Positions 7,749-15,947 of a stretch of 64,000 nucleotides of DNA are shown here, one piece after another. The DNA comes from G963665005 sp963665005 (GTDB taxonomy: Bacteria; Bacillota; Clostridia; Christensenellales; SZUA-584), in the NCBI GenBank assembly GCA_963665005.2, contig CAXXTQ010000001.1, forward strand, positions 1,302,001 to 1,366,000. Reading direction: 5' to 3'. Numbering within the stretch: position 1 is the stretch's first letter; each line of letters begins with the position of its first letter. Both the position numbers and the translations under genes were made by a program. Below the pieces are notes generated by a model. It ran no database searches. It saw only the letters and a program-made list of their open reading frames with translations, and was not told the origin of the DNA.

Positions 7749-8534
7749 ATGTCTGAAATTAAAGATGTCAAGGTCGATAAGAGAAGAAATAGCATACTTG
7801 AAATGTTAAACAGAGACGGAAAGGTGAAGGTGACGCAACTCGCAGGAGCCTTTGATATTTCAGATGTTACTATTCGCAACGATTTAACGGAGATGGAACA
7901 GGAAGGGGTTTTGAGGCGCGTTCACGGGGGTGCCGTTAGTACAAAAAAAGCATACTTTGATATGTCGCTTAATGATCGTATGGACATTAACAAAGAAGCT
8001 AAAATACGCATTGCAAAGGCAGCTTCGTGTTTGGTCGTGGACGGGGATACGCTTATGATTGATTCGGGAACCACCACCTGTTATATTGCAAAAGAACTTG
8101 CAAGCAGAAAAAATCTAACGATCGTGACAAATTCGCTGCAGATTGCCAGAGAATTTGGTTATCATAATACGATCAATGTTATTTTATTGGGTGGAAACTT
8201 AGATTTTCAGTATCAGTTTACATTTGGTAATGATACGGTTGCTCAATTGCAAAAATACAGAGCGGATAAAATGATTATTGCAACGGACGGGGTCAGCGCA
8301 AAGCACGGATTAACAACATATCATTATAAGGAAGCAGACGTAAGCTGTCAAATGATCGACAGAGCTAACGAAGTTATCGCAGTAGCTGACCATTCAAAGA
8401 TTGGCAAAGAAGGATTTTCCTACATCTGTCCGCTAGATATTATTGATGTGTTAGTTACTGATAAACAAGATTCCAATATAGAAGAAGAGCTTGAAGCAAT
8501 AAGACAAAAAGGTATAACAATAAAAGAAGCATAA
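7749..8534 (+). CDS. DeoR-family transcriptional regulator
   Basis: The protein has 261 residues. An N-terminal winged helix-turn-helix (RRNSILEMLNRDGKVKV, then DVTIRNDLTEMEQEGVLRRVHGGA) is followed by a DeoRC sugar-phosphate-sensing domain with DSGTTTCYIAKEL, TNSLQIA, LLGGNLD and VADHSKIGKEGF. These proteins repress sugar catabolic operons until a phosphosugar binds. It closes the tim/SIS/rpe cluster and is likely its repressor. The first TIM-barrel and SIS genes are divergent from a shared control region, a natural operator site. Confidence 0.93.
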   Translation: MSEIKDVKVDKRRNSILEMLNRDGKVKVTQLAGAFDISDVTIRNDLTEMEQEGVLRRVHGGAVSTKKAYFDMSLNDRMDINKEAKIRIAKAASCLVVDGDTLMIDSGTTTCYIAKELASRKNLTIVTNSLQIAREFGYHNTINVILLGGNLDFQYQFTFGNDTVAQLQKYRADKMIIATDGVSAKHGLTTYHYKEADVSCQMIDRANEVIAVADHSKIGKEGFSYICPLDIIDVLVTDKQDSNIEEELEAIRQKGITIKEA

Positions 8535-8813
8535 GAAAGTATAGGATAAAATAAATATTGTATAGAAAACCAATGACAATGCTAACCGCTAGTCGAATAA
8601 AGCCAATATCTAAGCAAGCAAAATCAGCCAAATCATTTTTTATGAGTATTGATTATTAAACAACAATAAAAAACGGTTAGAATAGGCTTAAATTTGTAAT
8701 GAGTTATAAGATATATAAATGTTAATTATAAACAAGTATAACTATAAGTAGGCATATTAAATTCTTAACTACCAAATTTTTTAATTTTAATATTAAAAAT
8801 ATCAGATATAATA
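8535..8813. other. AT-rich intergenic region, no gene seen
   Basis: These 279 bases between the DeoR gene and the LacI promoter are strongly AT-rich with stops in all frames. I see no terminator with a convincing GC stem and no RNA gene. Confidence 0.5.
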
Positions 8814-8842
8814 TTGCATTTATTAAAAAAATATGCTAATAT
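8814..8842 (+). promoter_or_regulatory. Promoter of the LacI / GH30 locus
   Basis: TTGCAT (8814-8819), a 17-bp spacer and TAATAT (8837-8842) make a good sigma-A promoter about 100 bases before the LacI-family start. Three palindromic operators lie immediately downstream. Confidence 0.7.
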
Positions 8843-8854
8843 AAATTCGATTAA

Positions 8855-8922
8855 ATGATAACGTTAACATATTAATGATATCGTTATCATTAATTTTTTC
8901 TTGTATATGATAACGTTAACAT
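8855..8922 (+). promoter_or_regulatory. Triple LacI-type operator array
   Basis: Three near-identical 16-bp palindromes follow the promoter: ATGATAACGTTAACAT at 8855-8870, ATGATATCGTTATCAT at 8875-8890, and an exact copy of the first at 8907-8922. The centre spacings of 20 and 32 bp are about two and three helical turns. The central ACGT/TCGT dyad with TGATAACG arms is typical of LacI-family operators. They lie in the 5' leader of the LacI gene itself, so autoregulation is likely. Confidence 0.75.
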
Positions 8923-8941
8923 AGAATTTGTGAGGTGCGGC

Positions 8942-9916
8942 ATGTCTACCCTAAAGGATATTGCAAATGAGGCAGGAGTTTCTATCATCACAGTTTCACG
9001 AGTAGTGAATTCACCAGATATGGTTAAAACTGAAACAAGAATAAGAGTAGAAGAAGCGATGAAGAAGTTAAAGTATTCGCCTAATCCAGTTGCAAAAGCG
9101 CTAGTTGCAAATCGAACTGGAGTCATTGACGTTTTTATTCCTAATAGTATTGAACTTAGCAATCCATTTGCAATGTATTTTATTGCAGGAGTTAGTGATG
9201 CTTTGAGCAGTAAAATGTACTCTTTCCTTATTCGGCGAGATCGTAAAGTTGAGCATAAATGCGATGGCTATATTGCTACCGGTCTTTTAAAGAGTGAAAT
9301 ATACGATATGTATGAATATGCAAAAGAAAGACAGCGTCCGCTTGTATTATTCGGACATACGGATTTGCTGGATGTAGATTGCGTAGATGTGGACAATATA
9401 GCAGGTGCAAGGGAGGCCACATCTTTTTTAATAAATCAGGGGCATCAAAGAATTGCAATGATTAACGTTGCTGAGGACAAAGATTATACGAATGATCGGT
9501 ATATTGGGTATGAAGAGGCGTTAAAAGATTCTGGAGTAAGACCAGATGCCAATCTTGTTGCTAACGCACCCAACGATACACACGGAGGGTATGAAGCTAT
9601 GCAGGAACTGATTCACGATAATGCGTTCACCTCTGTGTTTTGTGCTACAGACACAATTGCTCTTGGTGCGATTCGGGCAATTGTCGAAATCGGGAAAAAA
9701 GTGCCAGACGACATTTCGGTAGTGGGCTTTGATGGTCTTGGTCACCATTTGCTGACGAGCCCGCATATTACAACTATACAACAACCCATTTTTAAAATCG
9801 GAAAACTGCTTGCGGAAACACTCGTCAATAAAATCATGGGCGATACCAGTTCTGTGAAGAAGATTATTAAACCTACTTTGATTTTGAAGGATTCGGTAGC
9901 TGAATATAAGTCTTAA
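8942..9916 (+). CDS. LacI-family transcriptional regulator
   Basis: The protein has 324 residues. The N-terminal LacI helix-turn-helix reads STLKDIANEAGVSIITVSR, with hinge KYSPNPVAKALV. A periplasmic-binding-like sugar domain follows, ending in SVVGFDGLGHHLLTSPHITT. I chose the ATG at 8942 because GAGGTG precedes it; a GTG at 8930 is also in frame. Three palindromic operators lie directly upstream. The MalE/F/G-type transporter and GH30 genes follow on the same strand, so this is the likely sugar-responsive repressor of the glycoside-utilisation locus. Confidence 0.93.
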   Translation: MSTLKDIANEAGVSIITVSRVVNSPDMVKTETRIRVEEAMKKLKYSPNPVAKALVANRTGVIDVFIPNSIELSNPFAMYFIAGVSDALSSKMYSFLIRRDRKVEHKCDGYIATGLLKSEIYDMYEYAKERQRPLVLFGHTDLLDVDCVDVDNIAGAREATSFLINQGHQRIAMINVAEDKDYTNDRYIGYEEALKDSGVRPDANLVANAPNDTHGGYEAMQELIHDNAFTSVFCATDTIALGAIRAIVEIGKKVPDDISVVGFDGLGHHLLTSPHITTIQQPIFKIGKLLAETLVNKIMGDTSSVKKIIKPTLILKDSVAEYKS

Positions 9917-9933
9917 TGCGAGAATCGCATTAA
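9913..9933 (+). promoter_or_regulatory. Perfect inverted repeat after the LacI gene
   Basis: TTAATGCGA (9913-9921) and TCGCATTAA (9925-9933) form a perfect 9-bp dyad around GAA. It overlaps the LacI stop and lies 27 bases before the binding-protein start. No T-run follows, so it is more likely an operator or an mRNA-stabilising hairpin than a terminator. Confidence 0.45.
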
Positions 9934-9959
9934 TAAAATAATATTAGGAGGAAAAAGTT

Positions 9960-11306
9960 TTGAAGAAACTAGTGACAATTCTTTTGGTGACAGTAATGCT
10001 TTTTTCCCTTGTTGCCTGTACTGCGCAAGAAACTGAGCAGGATCAGGGAGCAACGGATGCGACAGAACCTGAAGTTTCTGACGATGCACAGCCAACGAAT
10101 GCTTTAACGGAAGAACCAGATGATGAGGAGGAGGTTCCTCTCTCTGGAAAAATCACGATTTGGTCGAGCGGAGAAGAGCTAGGACGCTTCAAGGAAGGCT
10201 TTAATGAGGTCTATCCAGATATCGAAGTAGAAATAACAGTTGTTCCAAACTCTGAGTTTATCGCAAAGATAACCCCTACACTATCAAGTGGTCAGGACGC
10301 ACCAGATATTTTTACGGGAGAATCTGATTATGTAAAGTATTTGGTAGACTCACCGTACTGGGATGACTTAAGCAATTACGGCGTTGATGAGTATACTTCT
10401 GACATATGGGATTATGTATTAAGCGTTGGAACAGACAAAAACGGCGTTGTTAAGGCACTTAGCTGGCAGGCATCTCCGGGCAGCGTCATGTACCGCAGAG
10501 ACATTGCACAGGATGTGTTTGGTACGGATGATTCGGCTGAAATCAGCGCATTATTGTCTAGTAACGAAAAAATGATGGAAGCTGCAGCAACACTTGGAGA
10601 TAATGGCATAAAGATGTTTGCAAGCTGGCAGGACATATTCAATATGCAGTTCTCAAATCGTAGTAAACCTTGGGTCGAAAATGAGACGCTCACTATTGAT
10701 GAGTCTATGTTCGACTTCATGGATATGGCAAAAACAATCAGCGAAAACGGTTATGACTTGAATGCAGATCCTTGGTCGGGCGAATGGTTCGCCGCAGTTG
10801 AAGGCGACGATACATTCTGCTACGTGCTACCTACTTGGGGATATCAGTTTGTTGTAAAACCCTCGGCTGTTAACACTATTGGCAAATGGGCATTAGCGGA
10901 AGGCCCCGTTCCGTACGTAAAAGGCGGCACATGGCTGGGAATCTATAAAGATTCTCCGAACAAGCAACTGGCATGGAGATTCTTAGAGTATGTTTGCTGT
11001 AATACAGAAGCGCAGCAGGCTTATTCAATGGAGTATGGTGAGTACGTTTCATTGAAATCAGCTGATACTGCGCTTGCTGAAGGCGAAGGTGAAGAGGTCC
11101 TGGGAGGACAAAATCTGTATGCGTTCTTCAACGATCAGATGTCTAAAATCCCTAATGACCTTATGACTCCTTACGATGGACAAATCAACAATGCATTCCT
11201 TTCTGCTGTAAAAGCATATGCAACAGGAGCAATGACAAAAGATGAAGCCATTACAACGTTTAAGGAAGATGTAACTACAGCATATCCTGATATAGCTGTA
11301 AATTAA
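9960..11306 (+). CDS. Extracellular sugar-binding lipoprotein of an ABC importer (family 1)
   Basis: This 448-residue protein has a lipoprotein signal peptide (lipobox LVAC, Cys20) and an acidic, Ser/Thr/Pro-rich linker to about residue 65. A family-1 solute-binding fold follows, with KITIWSSGEELGRFKEGF at its start. The TTG start at 9960 is preceded by AGGAGG. It should capture an oligosaccharide at the cell surface for the two permeases downstream. The neighbouring GH30 enzymes suggest a short beta-glycoside as ligand. No ATPase is in this operon, so the transporter must share an MsmK-like ATPase encoded elsewhere. Confidence 0.92.
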   Translation: MKKLVTILLVTVMLFSLVACTAQETEQDQGATDATEPEVSDDAQPTNALTEEPDDEEEVPLSGKITIWSSGEELGRFKEGFNEVYPDIEVEITVVPNSEFIAKITPTLSSGQDAPDIFTGESDYVKYLVDSPYWDDLSNYGVDEYTSDIWDYVLSVGTDKNGVVKALSWQASPGSVMYRRDIAQDVFGTDDSAEISALLSSNEKMMEAAATLGDNGIKMFASWQDIFNMQFSNRSKPWVENETLTIDESMFDFMDMAKTISENGYDLNADPWSGEWFAAVEGDDTFCYVLPTWGYQFVVKPSAVNTIGKWALAEGPVPYVKGGTWLGIYKDSPNKQLAWRFLEYVCCNTEAQQAYSMEYGEYVSLKSADTALAEGEGEEVLGGQNLYAFFNDQMSKIPNDLMTPYDGQINNAFLSAVKAYATGAMTKDEAITTFKEDVTTAYPDIAVN

Positions 11307-11317
11307 TTAACTGCAAT

Positions 11318-11353
11318 GACGTGCAGCGGGCAGGTCGTTGCCTGCTGCACGTC
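11318..11353 (+). other. Strong intercistronic hairpin between binding protein and permease genes
   Basis: GACGTGCAGC (11318-11327) pairs with GCTGCACGTC (11344-11353), and GGCAGG/CCTGC allow further pairing inside. No T-run follows. Hairpins in this position commonly protect the abundant binding-protein mRNA or let only part of the transcripts continue. Confidence 0.6.
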
Positions 11354-11381
11354 CTATATTTATATTATATGGAGAAAAAAC

Positions 11382-12290
11382 ATGAAGCGCAAGCGAAATC
11401 GTATGCGTATTAATAAAAACAATTGGGGTTATGTATTCATTGCACCTTTTTTTATAACTTTTGTAATTTTTGGACTGTATCCTATTATAAGTACTTTCGT
11501 TCTTAGTTTTCAAAAATGGGACGGGTTTATGCCCCAAGAATCAGCAGGGTTTGCAAACTTCAGTCGTTTGATTACTGATAAAGTATTCTACTTATCCATG
11601 TGGAATACACTCCGAATTTGGATTATAAATTTTATTCCTCAAATATTGACTGCACTCATTCTATCTGCAATATTTACATTCAATCGCTTGCGGGGTATGA
11701 AATTTTTTCGGGCAGCATACTATCTGCCAAATCTGATAACCGCTGCATCAGTGGGTTTGATGTTCAGCTTGCTTTTCAATGGTGATGAGTCAGTGATAAA
11801 CAGTATTCTTGTAAATTTAGGTGTTCGTGGGGCGCCATTTGGTTTTTTTAACAGCCGAGTATTTACATCGTCTATTGTATCGTATATACAATGGTGGATG
11901 TGGTTTGGTTATACAACTGTTATTGTGATGGCAGGTATGTCAACGATAGATACAAGAGTCTATGAGGCAGCTATGGTTGACGGAGCGAGTAAAATTCAGT
12001 TGTTTACACGAATTACAATGCCGCTTATTCGTCCCACAATAATTTATCTTACCATAACATCAATTATTGGAGGTATGCAGCTGTTTGACGTACCCGCAAC
12101 ACTGACAGGAGGCGCAGGCGATCCGCAAAAAGCGATACTAACGACACCTATGTATTTGTATAACCAAGCATTTAAAAGCCATAACTTCGGTTATGCATCT
12201 GCCATATCAGTTGGTTTGTTTTTAACTATTGTTGCATTAAGTTTAATCGCATTTCGTTTCATGCGGCAAAGAGGAGGGAACGATGACTAA
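11382..12290 (+). CDS. Carbohydrate ABC transporter permease (MalF/UgpA type)
   Basis: This protein of about 302 residues has six predicted membrane helices. The EAA motif EAAMVDGASKIQLFTRITMPLI is the ATPase-contact loop of MalF-type permeases. I chose the ATG at 11382 because GGAG lies 7 nt upstream; an earlier ATG lies inside the intercistronic hairpin. The 3' end overlaps the next permease by 8 bases (ATGACTAA). It pairs with that protein and the upstream lipoprotein to import an oligosaccharide. Confidence 0.92.
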   Translation: MKRKRNRMRINKNNWGYVFIAPFFITFVIFGLYPIISTFVLSFQKWDGFMPQESAGFANFSRLITDKVFYLSMWNTLRIWIINFIPQILTALILSAIFTFNRLRGMKFFRAAYYLPNLITAASVGLMFSLLFNGDESVINSILVNLGVRGAPFGFFNSRVFTSSIVSYIQWWMWFGYTTVIVMAGMSTIDTRVYEAAMVDGASKIQLFTRITMPLIRPTIIYLTITSIIGGMQLFDVPATLTGGAGDPQKAILTTPMYLYNQAFKSHNFGYASAISVGLFLTIVALSLIAFRFMRQRGGNDD

Positions 12291-13110
12291 TAGCAGACAC
12301 ACTTTGGGTCGTGTAATTATATATATTATTCTCTTCCTGCTATTACTGCTGTCGGTCGTCCCATTTTATCTTGTGATCGTTAACAGTACACATTCAAGTT
12401 ATGATATCGTAACTCGGCTTAATCTTGGAATTGGAGACGATTTAGTTGAGAATTACGAAAAGATGCAAAGCAATGTAAACATTTGGAGGGGATTTACCAA
12501 CAGCTTGATTATAGTTATTCCCTATACATTGTTCACCGCTTATTTTGGAGCACTAACAGCTTACGGTTTTGCTAAGTACCGCTTTCGTGGGCGCAAGGTG
12601 TTGTTCTGGATTGTTCTTGCGTCAATGATGCTTCCGACTCAGCTAAGCATTATCGGGTTTTACCAATTAAACCTAGAATTAAAGTTAATCAACTCTTATT
12701 TACCATTTATTATTCCGGGCATAGCAAACGCTACGGCAGTATTCTTTTTGCGAGGTATTATTTCGCAGGGCATTCCAGACTCTATGATTGAAGCAGCACG
12801 TATTGAAGGGTGTTCAGAGATAAGAATATTCAATAAGCTCATTCTCCCATGTGTTATGCCTGGAGTGGCAACAATATCTATTTTCAGTTTTGTTTCCTGC
12901 TGGAACAATTATATGGGGCCGCTAATAATTATGACGAGCAATGACAAGTACACTTTGCCCGTAATGATCTCTATGATAAAAGGCTTATATATGACTAACT
13001 ACGGAGCAATGTATTTGGCTATTGCGATATCTGTTGTGCCTATTATTATCGTGTATATATTTTTATCGAGGTTTATTATCAACGGTCTGACTATGGGGTC
13101 GGATAAATAA
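12283..13110 (+). CDS. Carbohydrate ABC transporter permease (MalG/UgpE type)
   Basis: The protein has 275 residues with six predicted membrane helices. It carries the conserved MLPTQLSIIGFY segment and the EAA loop IEAARIEGCSEIRIFNKLILP. It overlaps the MalF-type gene by 8 bases, and GAGGAGGG lies inside that gene's end, so the two are translationally coupled. A GH30 gene follows after 12 bases in the same operon. Confidence 0.93.
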   Translation: MTNSRHTLGRVIIYIILFLLLLLSVVPFYLVIVNSTHSSYDIVTRLNLGIGDDLVENYEKMQSNVNIWRGFTNSLIIVIPYTLFTAYFGALTAYGFAKYRFRGRKVLFWIVLASMMLPTQLSIIGFYQLNLELKLINSYLPFIIPGIANATAVFFLRGIISQGIPDSMIEAARIEGCSEIRIFNKLILPCVMPGVATISIFSFVSCWNNYMGPLIIMTSNDKYTLPVMISMIKGLYMTNYGAMYLAIAISVVPIIIVYIFLSRFIINGLTMGSDK

Positions 13111-13122
13111 AAGGAGACTGGT

Positions 13123-14469
13123 ATGCAAGTTAAATGGATATACTCAAATGAACTGGCACAATGGAAGCAGAAAGAAATTTGCAAGCAACCTTCGGAGACA
13201 CCTTCATTGTGGCTGGATGGCATCAAATATCAAAAGATGCTCGGCTTTGGTGCTTGCTTTAACGAGCTGGGGTATCAAGTGCTAGGTGCACTCCCGAAAA
13301 ATAAACAGGAAGCATTGCTGCGTAACTTGTTTGGGAATGGAGACGGTGAGTGTAATTTTAATGTTTGCCGATTGCCTATAGGTGCAAATGACTATGCAAA
13401 AGATTGGTATAGCCTTAATGAAACGCCCGGTGACTACGATATGCAGAACTTCAGTATTGACAGAGATAGAGACTGTCTGATTCCATACGTTCAGCGTGCT
13501 ACTCAATATCAGAGTGATATGAAGCTTTTTGCATCTCCTTGGAGTCCGCCAACATGGATGAAAACTCCACCTGTTTATAATTGGGGAAAGATTAACATGA
13601 CTGACTTAAATCTTACTGCTTATGCTTTGTATTTTGCGAAATATGTAAAAGCTTATGCACAAGCGGGCATAAAAGTTGATCAAGTGCACGTTCAGAACGA
13701 ACCGGTTGCCAATCAAAAGTTCCCTTCTTGCATGTGGACAGGTGATGAACTGCGTGTATTTATTCGTGATTATTTGGGACCATGTTTTAAGAGAGAAGGC
13801 TTAGATACTGAAATTTGGCTTGGCACGATTAATGCGCCCGGATGTGATTACAGTAGATTGATATTTGATAAGTGGGCAACTGAAGACTATGACTACTTTG
13901 CGAATACTGTGTTGTCTGATGATGAAGCGCTCAAATATATTACCGGCGTAAGTTATCAATGGGGCGGTAAAATAGCTATACAGCGTACGTTTGAAAGCTG
14001 GTGGCCAAGGATTCGCCTAATGCAATCAGAAAACGAGTGCGGATTTGGAGATAACACTTGGGAGTATGCATTTTACAACTGGACAATGATGAAGCATTAT
14101 ATCGGCAACGGTGCAGAAAGCTACATGTATTGGAATTTTATGCTTGAGCCCAATGGGGTAAGTACATGGGGAGATCCTCAAAATGCCATGATAACAATCG
14201 ATCCAGAAAAACAGAGTTACAGTTGCAATCCCGATTATTATATTATGAAGCATTTTTCTGCAACGATTAAGAGAGGTGCAGTTCGTATGGGTGCAAAAGG
14301 CCCAAATGCAGGCGACTCGCTGGTATTTCTTAATCCTGATGGTTCAACCGTTGTTATCGTGTTTAACCCTTTTATTGAAAAGCGGGACATGGCCCTTTCA
14401 CTTAATAGTAAGAACTACACTTTTAAACTTGAACCCCGATCTGTAAACAGCATTACTATTACAAACTAA
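13123..14469 (+). CDS. Glycoside hydrolase family 30 enzyme, cytoplasmic
   Basis: This 448-residue protein has no signal peptide. It has the GH30 barrel with MLGFGACFNELGY, ASPWSPPTWMKTP and the acid/base Glu193 in VQNEP. The likely nucleophile is Glu303 in MQSENECG. A C-terminal beta-sandwich follows. Retaining GH30 enzymes act on beta-glucosides, beta-xylosides, beta-1,6-glucan or glucosylceramide. The cytoplasmic location and the transporter 12 bases upstream suggest that it cleaves imported oligosaccharides. The exact linkage cannot be read from sequence. Confidence 0.9.
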   Translation: MQVKWIYSNELAQWKQKEICKQPSETPSLWLDGIKYQKMLGFGACFNELGYQVLGALPKNKQEALLRNLFGNGDGECNFNVCRLPIGANDYAKDWYSLNETPGDYDMQNFSIDRDRDCLIPYVQRATQYQSDMKLFASPWSPPTWMKTPPVYNWGKINMTDLNLTAYALYFAKYVKAYAQAGIKVDQVHVQNEPVANQKFPSCMWTGDELRVFIRDYLGPCFKREGLDTEIWLGTINAPGCDYSRLIFDKWATEDYDYFANTVLSDDEALKYITGVSYQWGGKIAIQRTFESWWPRIRLMQSENECGFGDNTWEYAFYNWTMMKHYIGNGAESYMYWNFMLEPNGVSTWGDPQNAMITIDPEKQSYSCNPDYYIMKHFSATIKRGAVRMGAKGPNAGDSLVFLNPDGSTVVIVFNPFIEKRDMALSLNSKNYTFKLEPRSVNSITITN

Positions 14470-14485
14470 TATGAATGGAGACGAA

Positions 14486-15835
14486 ATGAAAGCAAAAGTG
14501 CTAATGACACAATTTATTGATGGGAAACGTGATTTTAAGGAATATTCCGATGAGTTTGTTCCTAATAGTGAGAACAGGGAATTTGGCATTGTAAATATAT
14601 ATTCAAATGAAACATTTCAGAAAATTGAGGGGTTTGGAGGTGCAATTACTGAAGCAGTAGGTGCAACTTTAAATAAAATGTCGCCTACCATACAGCAAAA
14701 AATTATTAAATCTTATTTCGGTGTGGATGGCATTGGATACGGCATGGTGCGGACACATATCGATAGCTGTGATTTTTCGTTATCTAATTATTCTGCAATA
14801 ATAGAATCTGATGAGGATGAGTTTAAGACGTTTTCTCTTGCACGTGATGAGAAGAACATAATTCCTTTCATAAAAATGGCGTATAAATTTGCGAGCAGAC
14901 CACTCCCAGTAATGCTCTCGCCGTGGTCACCGCCAGCATATATGAAGACAAATGGAAGTCGCAATGGCGGAGGTAAGCTTAAAACTGAATACTATCAAGC
15001 ATGGGCATCATACATTTGTCACTATATTCATCAATATCGCAGCAGAGGTATCAATGTATCAGCGATGTCTATACAGAACGAGCCTAATGCTACTCAAATA
15101 TGGGATAGCTGTGTGTATACGGAGAAAGAAGAAAAAACATTCTTAAAAGAATTTCTTTATCCCGAACTGATAAAACAGGGTCTTGGTAATATAGAAATCT
15201 ATACTTGGGATCACAACAAAGAGAGAATGTTCGATCGTGCGGATAAAATGATAGATAGTGATACAAAGGATATGATTGCCGGTGTTGCATTTCACTGGTA
15301 CTCAGGAGACCATTTCGACTCGCTGGCATTGGTGCATCAAAAGTATCCTGATATGAAGCTGTTATTTTCTGAAGGATGTATTGAATATAGCCGTTTTGAT
15401 GGGAACAAAGAGCTTCAAAATGCACAAATGTATGCACATGATATGATAGGCAATTTCCGAAGCGGTATGAACACATTTATTGACTGGAATATACTATTAG
15501 ATGAGCAAGGGGGACCAAACCATGCCTGTAACTATTGCGAAGCTCCAATTATTTGTGATACAAGGACAGGATCATATCAAAAAAAGTTATCGTTCTATTA
15601 TATAGAGCATTTCAGCCGCTATATTAAGCCGGGAGCGCTGCGTATTGCAACAACACAATTCACAGAAAAAATTGAAGTCGTTGCTTTCAAAAATCCAGAT
15701 GATTCACTGGTTGTTATACTCCTAAATCGTCATACAGAACTCATCGAAACATATTTGCGTATTAGTGAAAAGCTATTGAATATCAAAATACCACGAGAAT
15801 CTATTGTTACTATAACCGTTAACAATAATTTATAA
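14486..15835 (+). CDS. Glycoside hydrolase family 30 enzyme, cytoplasmic (second copy)
   Basis: The protein has about 449 residues and no signal peptide. GH30 signs are EGFGGAITEA, LSPWSPPAYMKTNGS, acid/base Glu199 in IQNEPNA, and nucleophile Glu296 in LLFSEGC. It is clearly diverged from the GH30 protein just upstream, so the two probably differ in linkage or chain-length preference. GGAG lies 7 nt before the ATG at 14486; an in-frame ATG at 14471 has no ribosome site. It is the third GH-related step of the same operon. Confidence 0.9.
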   Translation: MKAKVLMTQFIDGKRDFKEYSDEFVPNSENREFGIVNIYSNETFQKIEGFGGAITEAVGATLNKMSPTIQQKIIKSYFGVDGIGYGMVRTHIDSCDFSLSNYSAIIESDEDEFKTFSLARDEKNIIPFIKMAYKFASRPLPVMLSPWSPPAYMKTNGSRNGGGKLKTEYYQAWASYICHYIHQYRSRGINVSAMSIQNEPNATQIWDSCVYTEKEEKTFLKEFLYPELIKQGLGNIEIYTWDHNKERMFDRADKMIDSDTKDMIAGVAFHWYSGDHFDSLALVHQKYPDMKLLFSEGCIEYSRFDGNKELQNAQMYAHDMIGNFRSGMNTFIDWNILLDEQGGPNHACNYCEAPIICDTRTGSYQKKLSFYYIEHFSRYIKPGALRIATTQFTEKIEVVAFKNPDDSLVVILLNRHTELIETYLRISEKLLNIKIPRESIVTITVNNNL

Positions 15836-15947
15836 CGATTAATAGGAGGAAAAATTGAATGAAATAAAAAATACTAAGAGAACCTGTTGTCATTATAAAT
15901 GTTAAAAAAAATCTATTGCGATTAAATTTAATAGGAGGAAAGATTAA
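15836..15947 (+). repeat. Duplicated leader with a two-codon open frame
   Basis: The segment ATTAATAGGAGGAAAAATTG followed by ATGAAATAA (15838-15867) is echoed just before the next gene (15922-15952) as a TAATAGGAGGAAAGATTA leader followed by ATGAAATC. The first copy has a perfect ribosome site but its ATG opens a frame of only Met-Lys-stop. It looks like a local duplication of the translation start, or a remnant of an earlier gene start. Confidence 0.5.

Noticed and set aside
9913..9933. Rho-independent terminator after the LacI gene
   Set aside because: The dyad is perfect but no T-run follows and the next gene starts 27 bases later, so termination is not supported.
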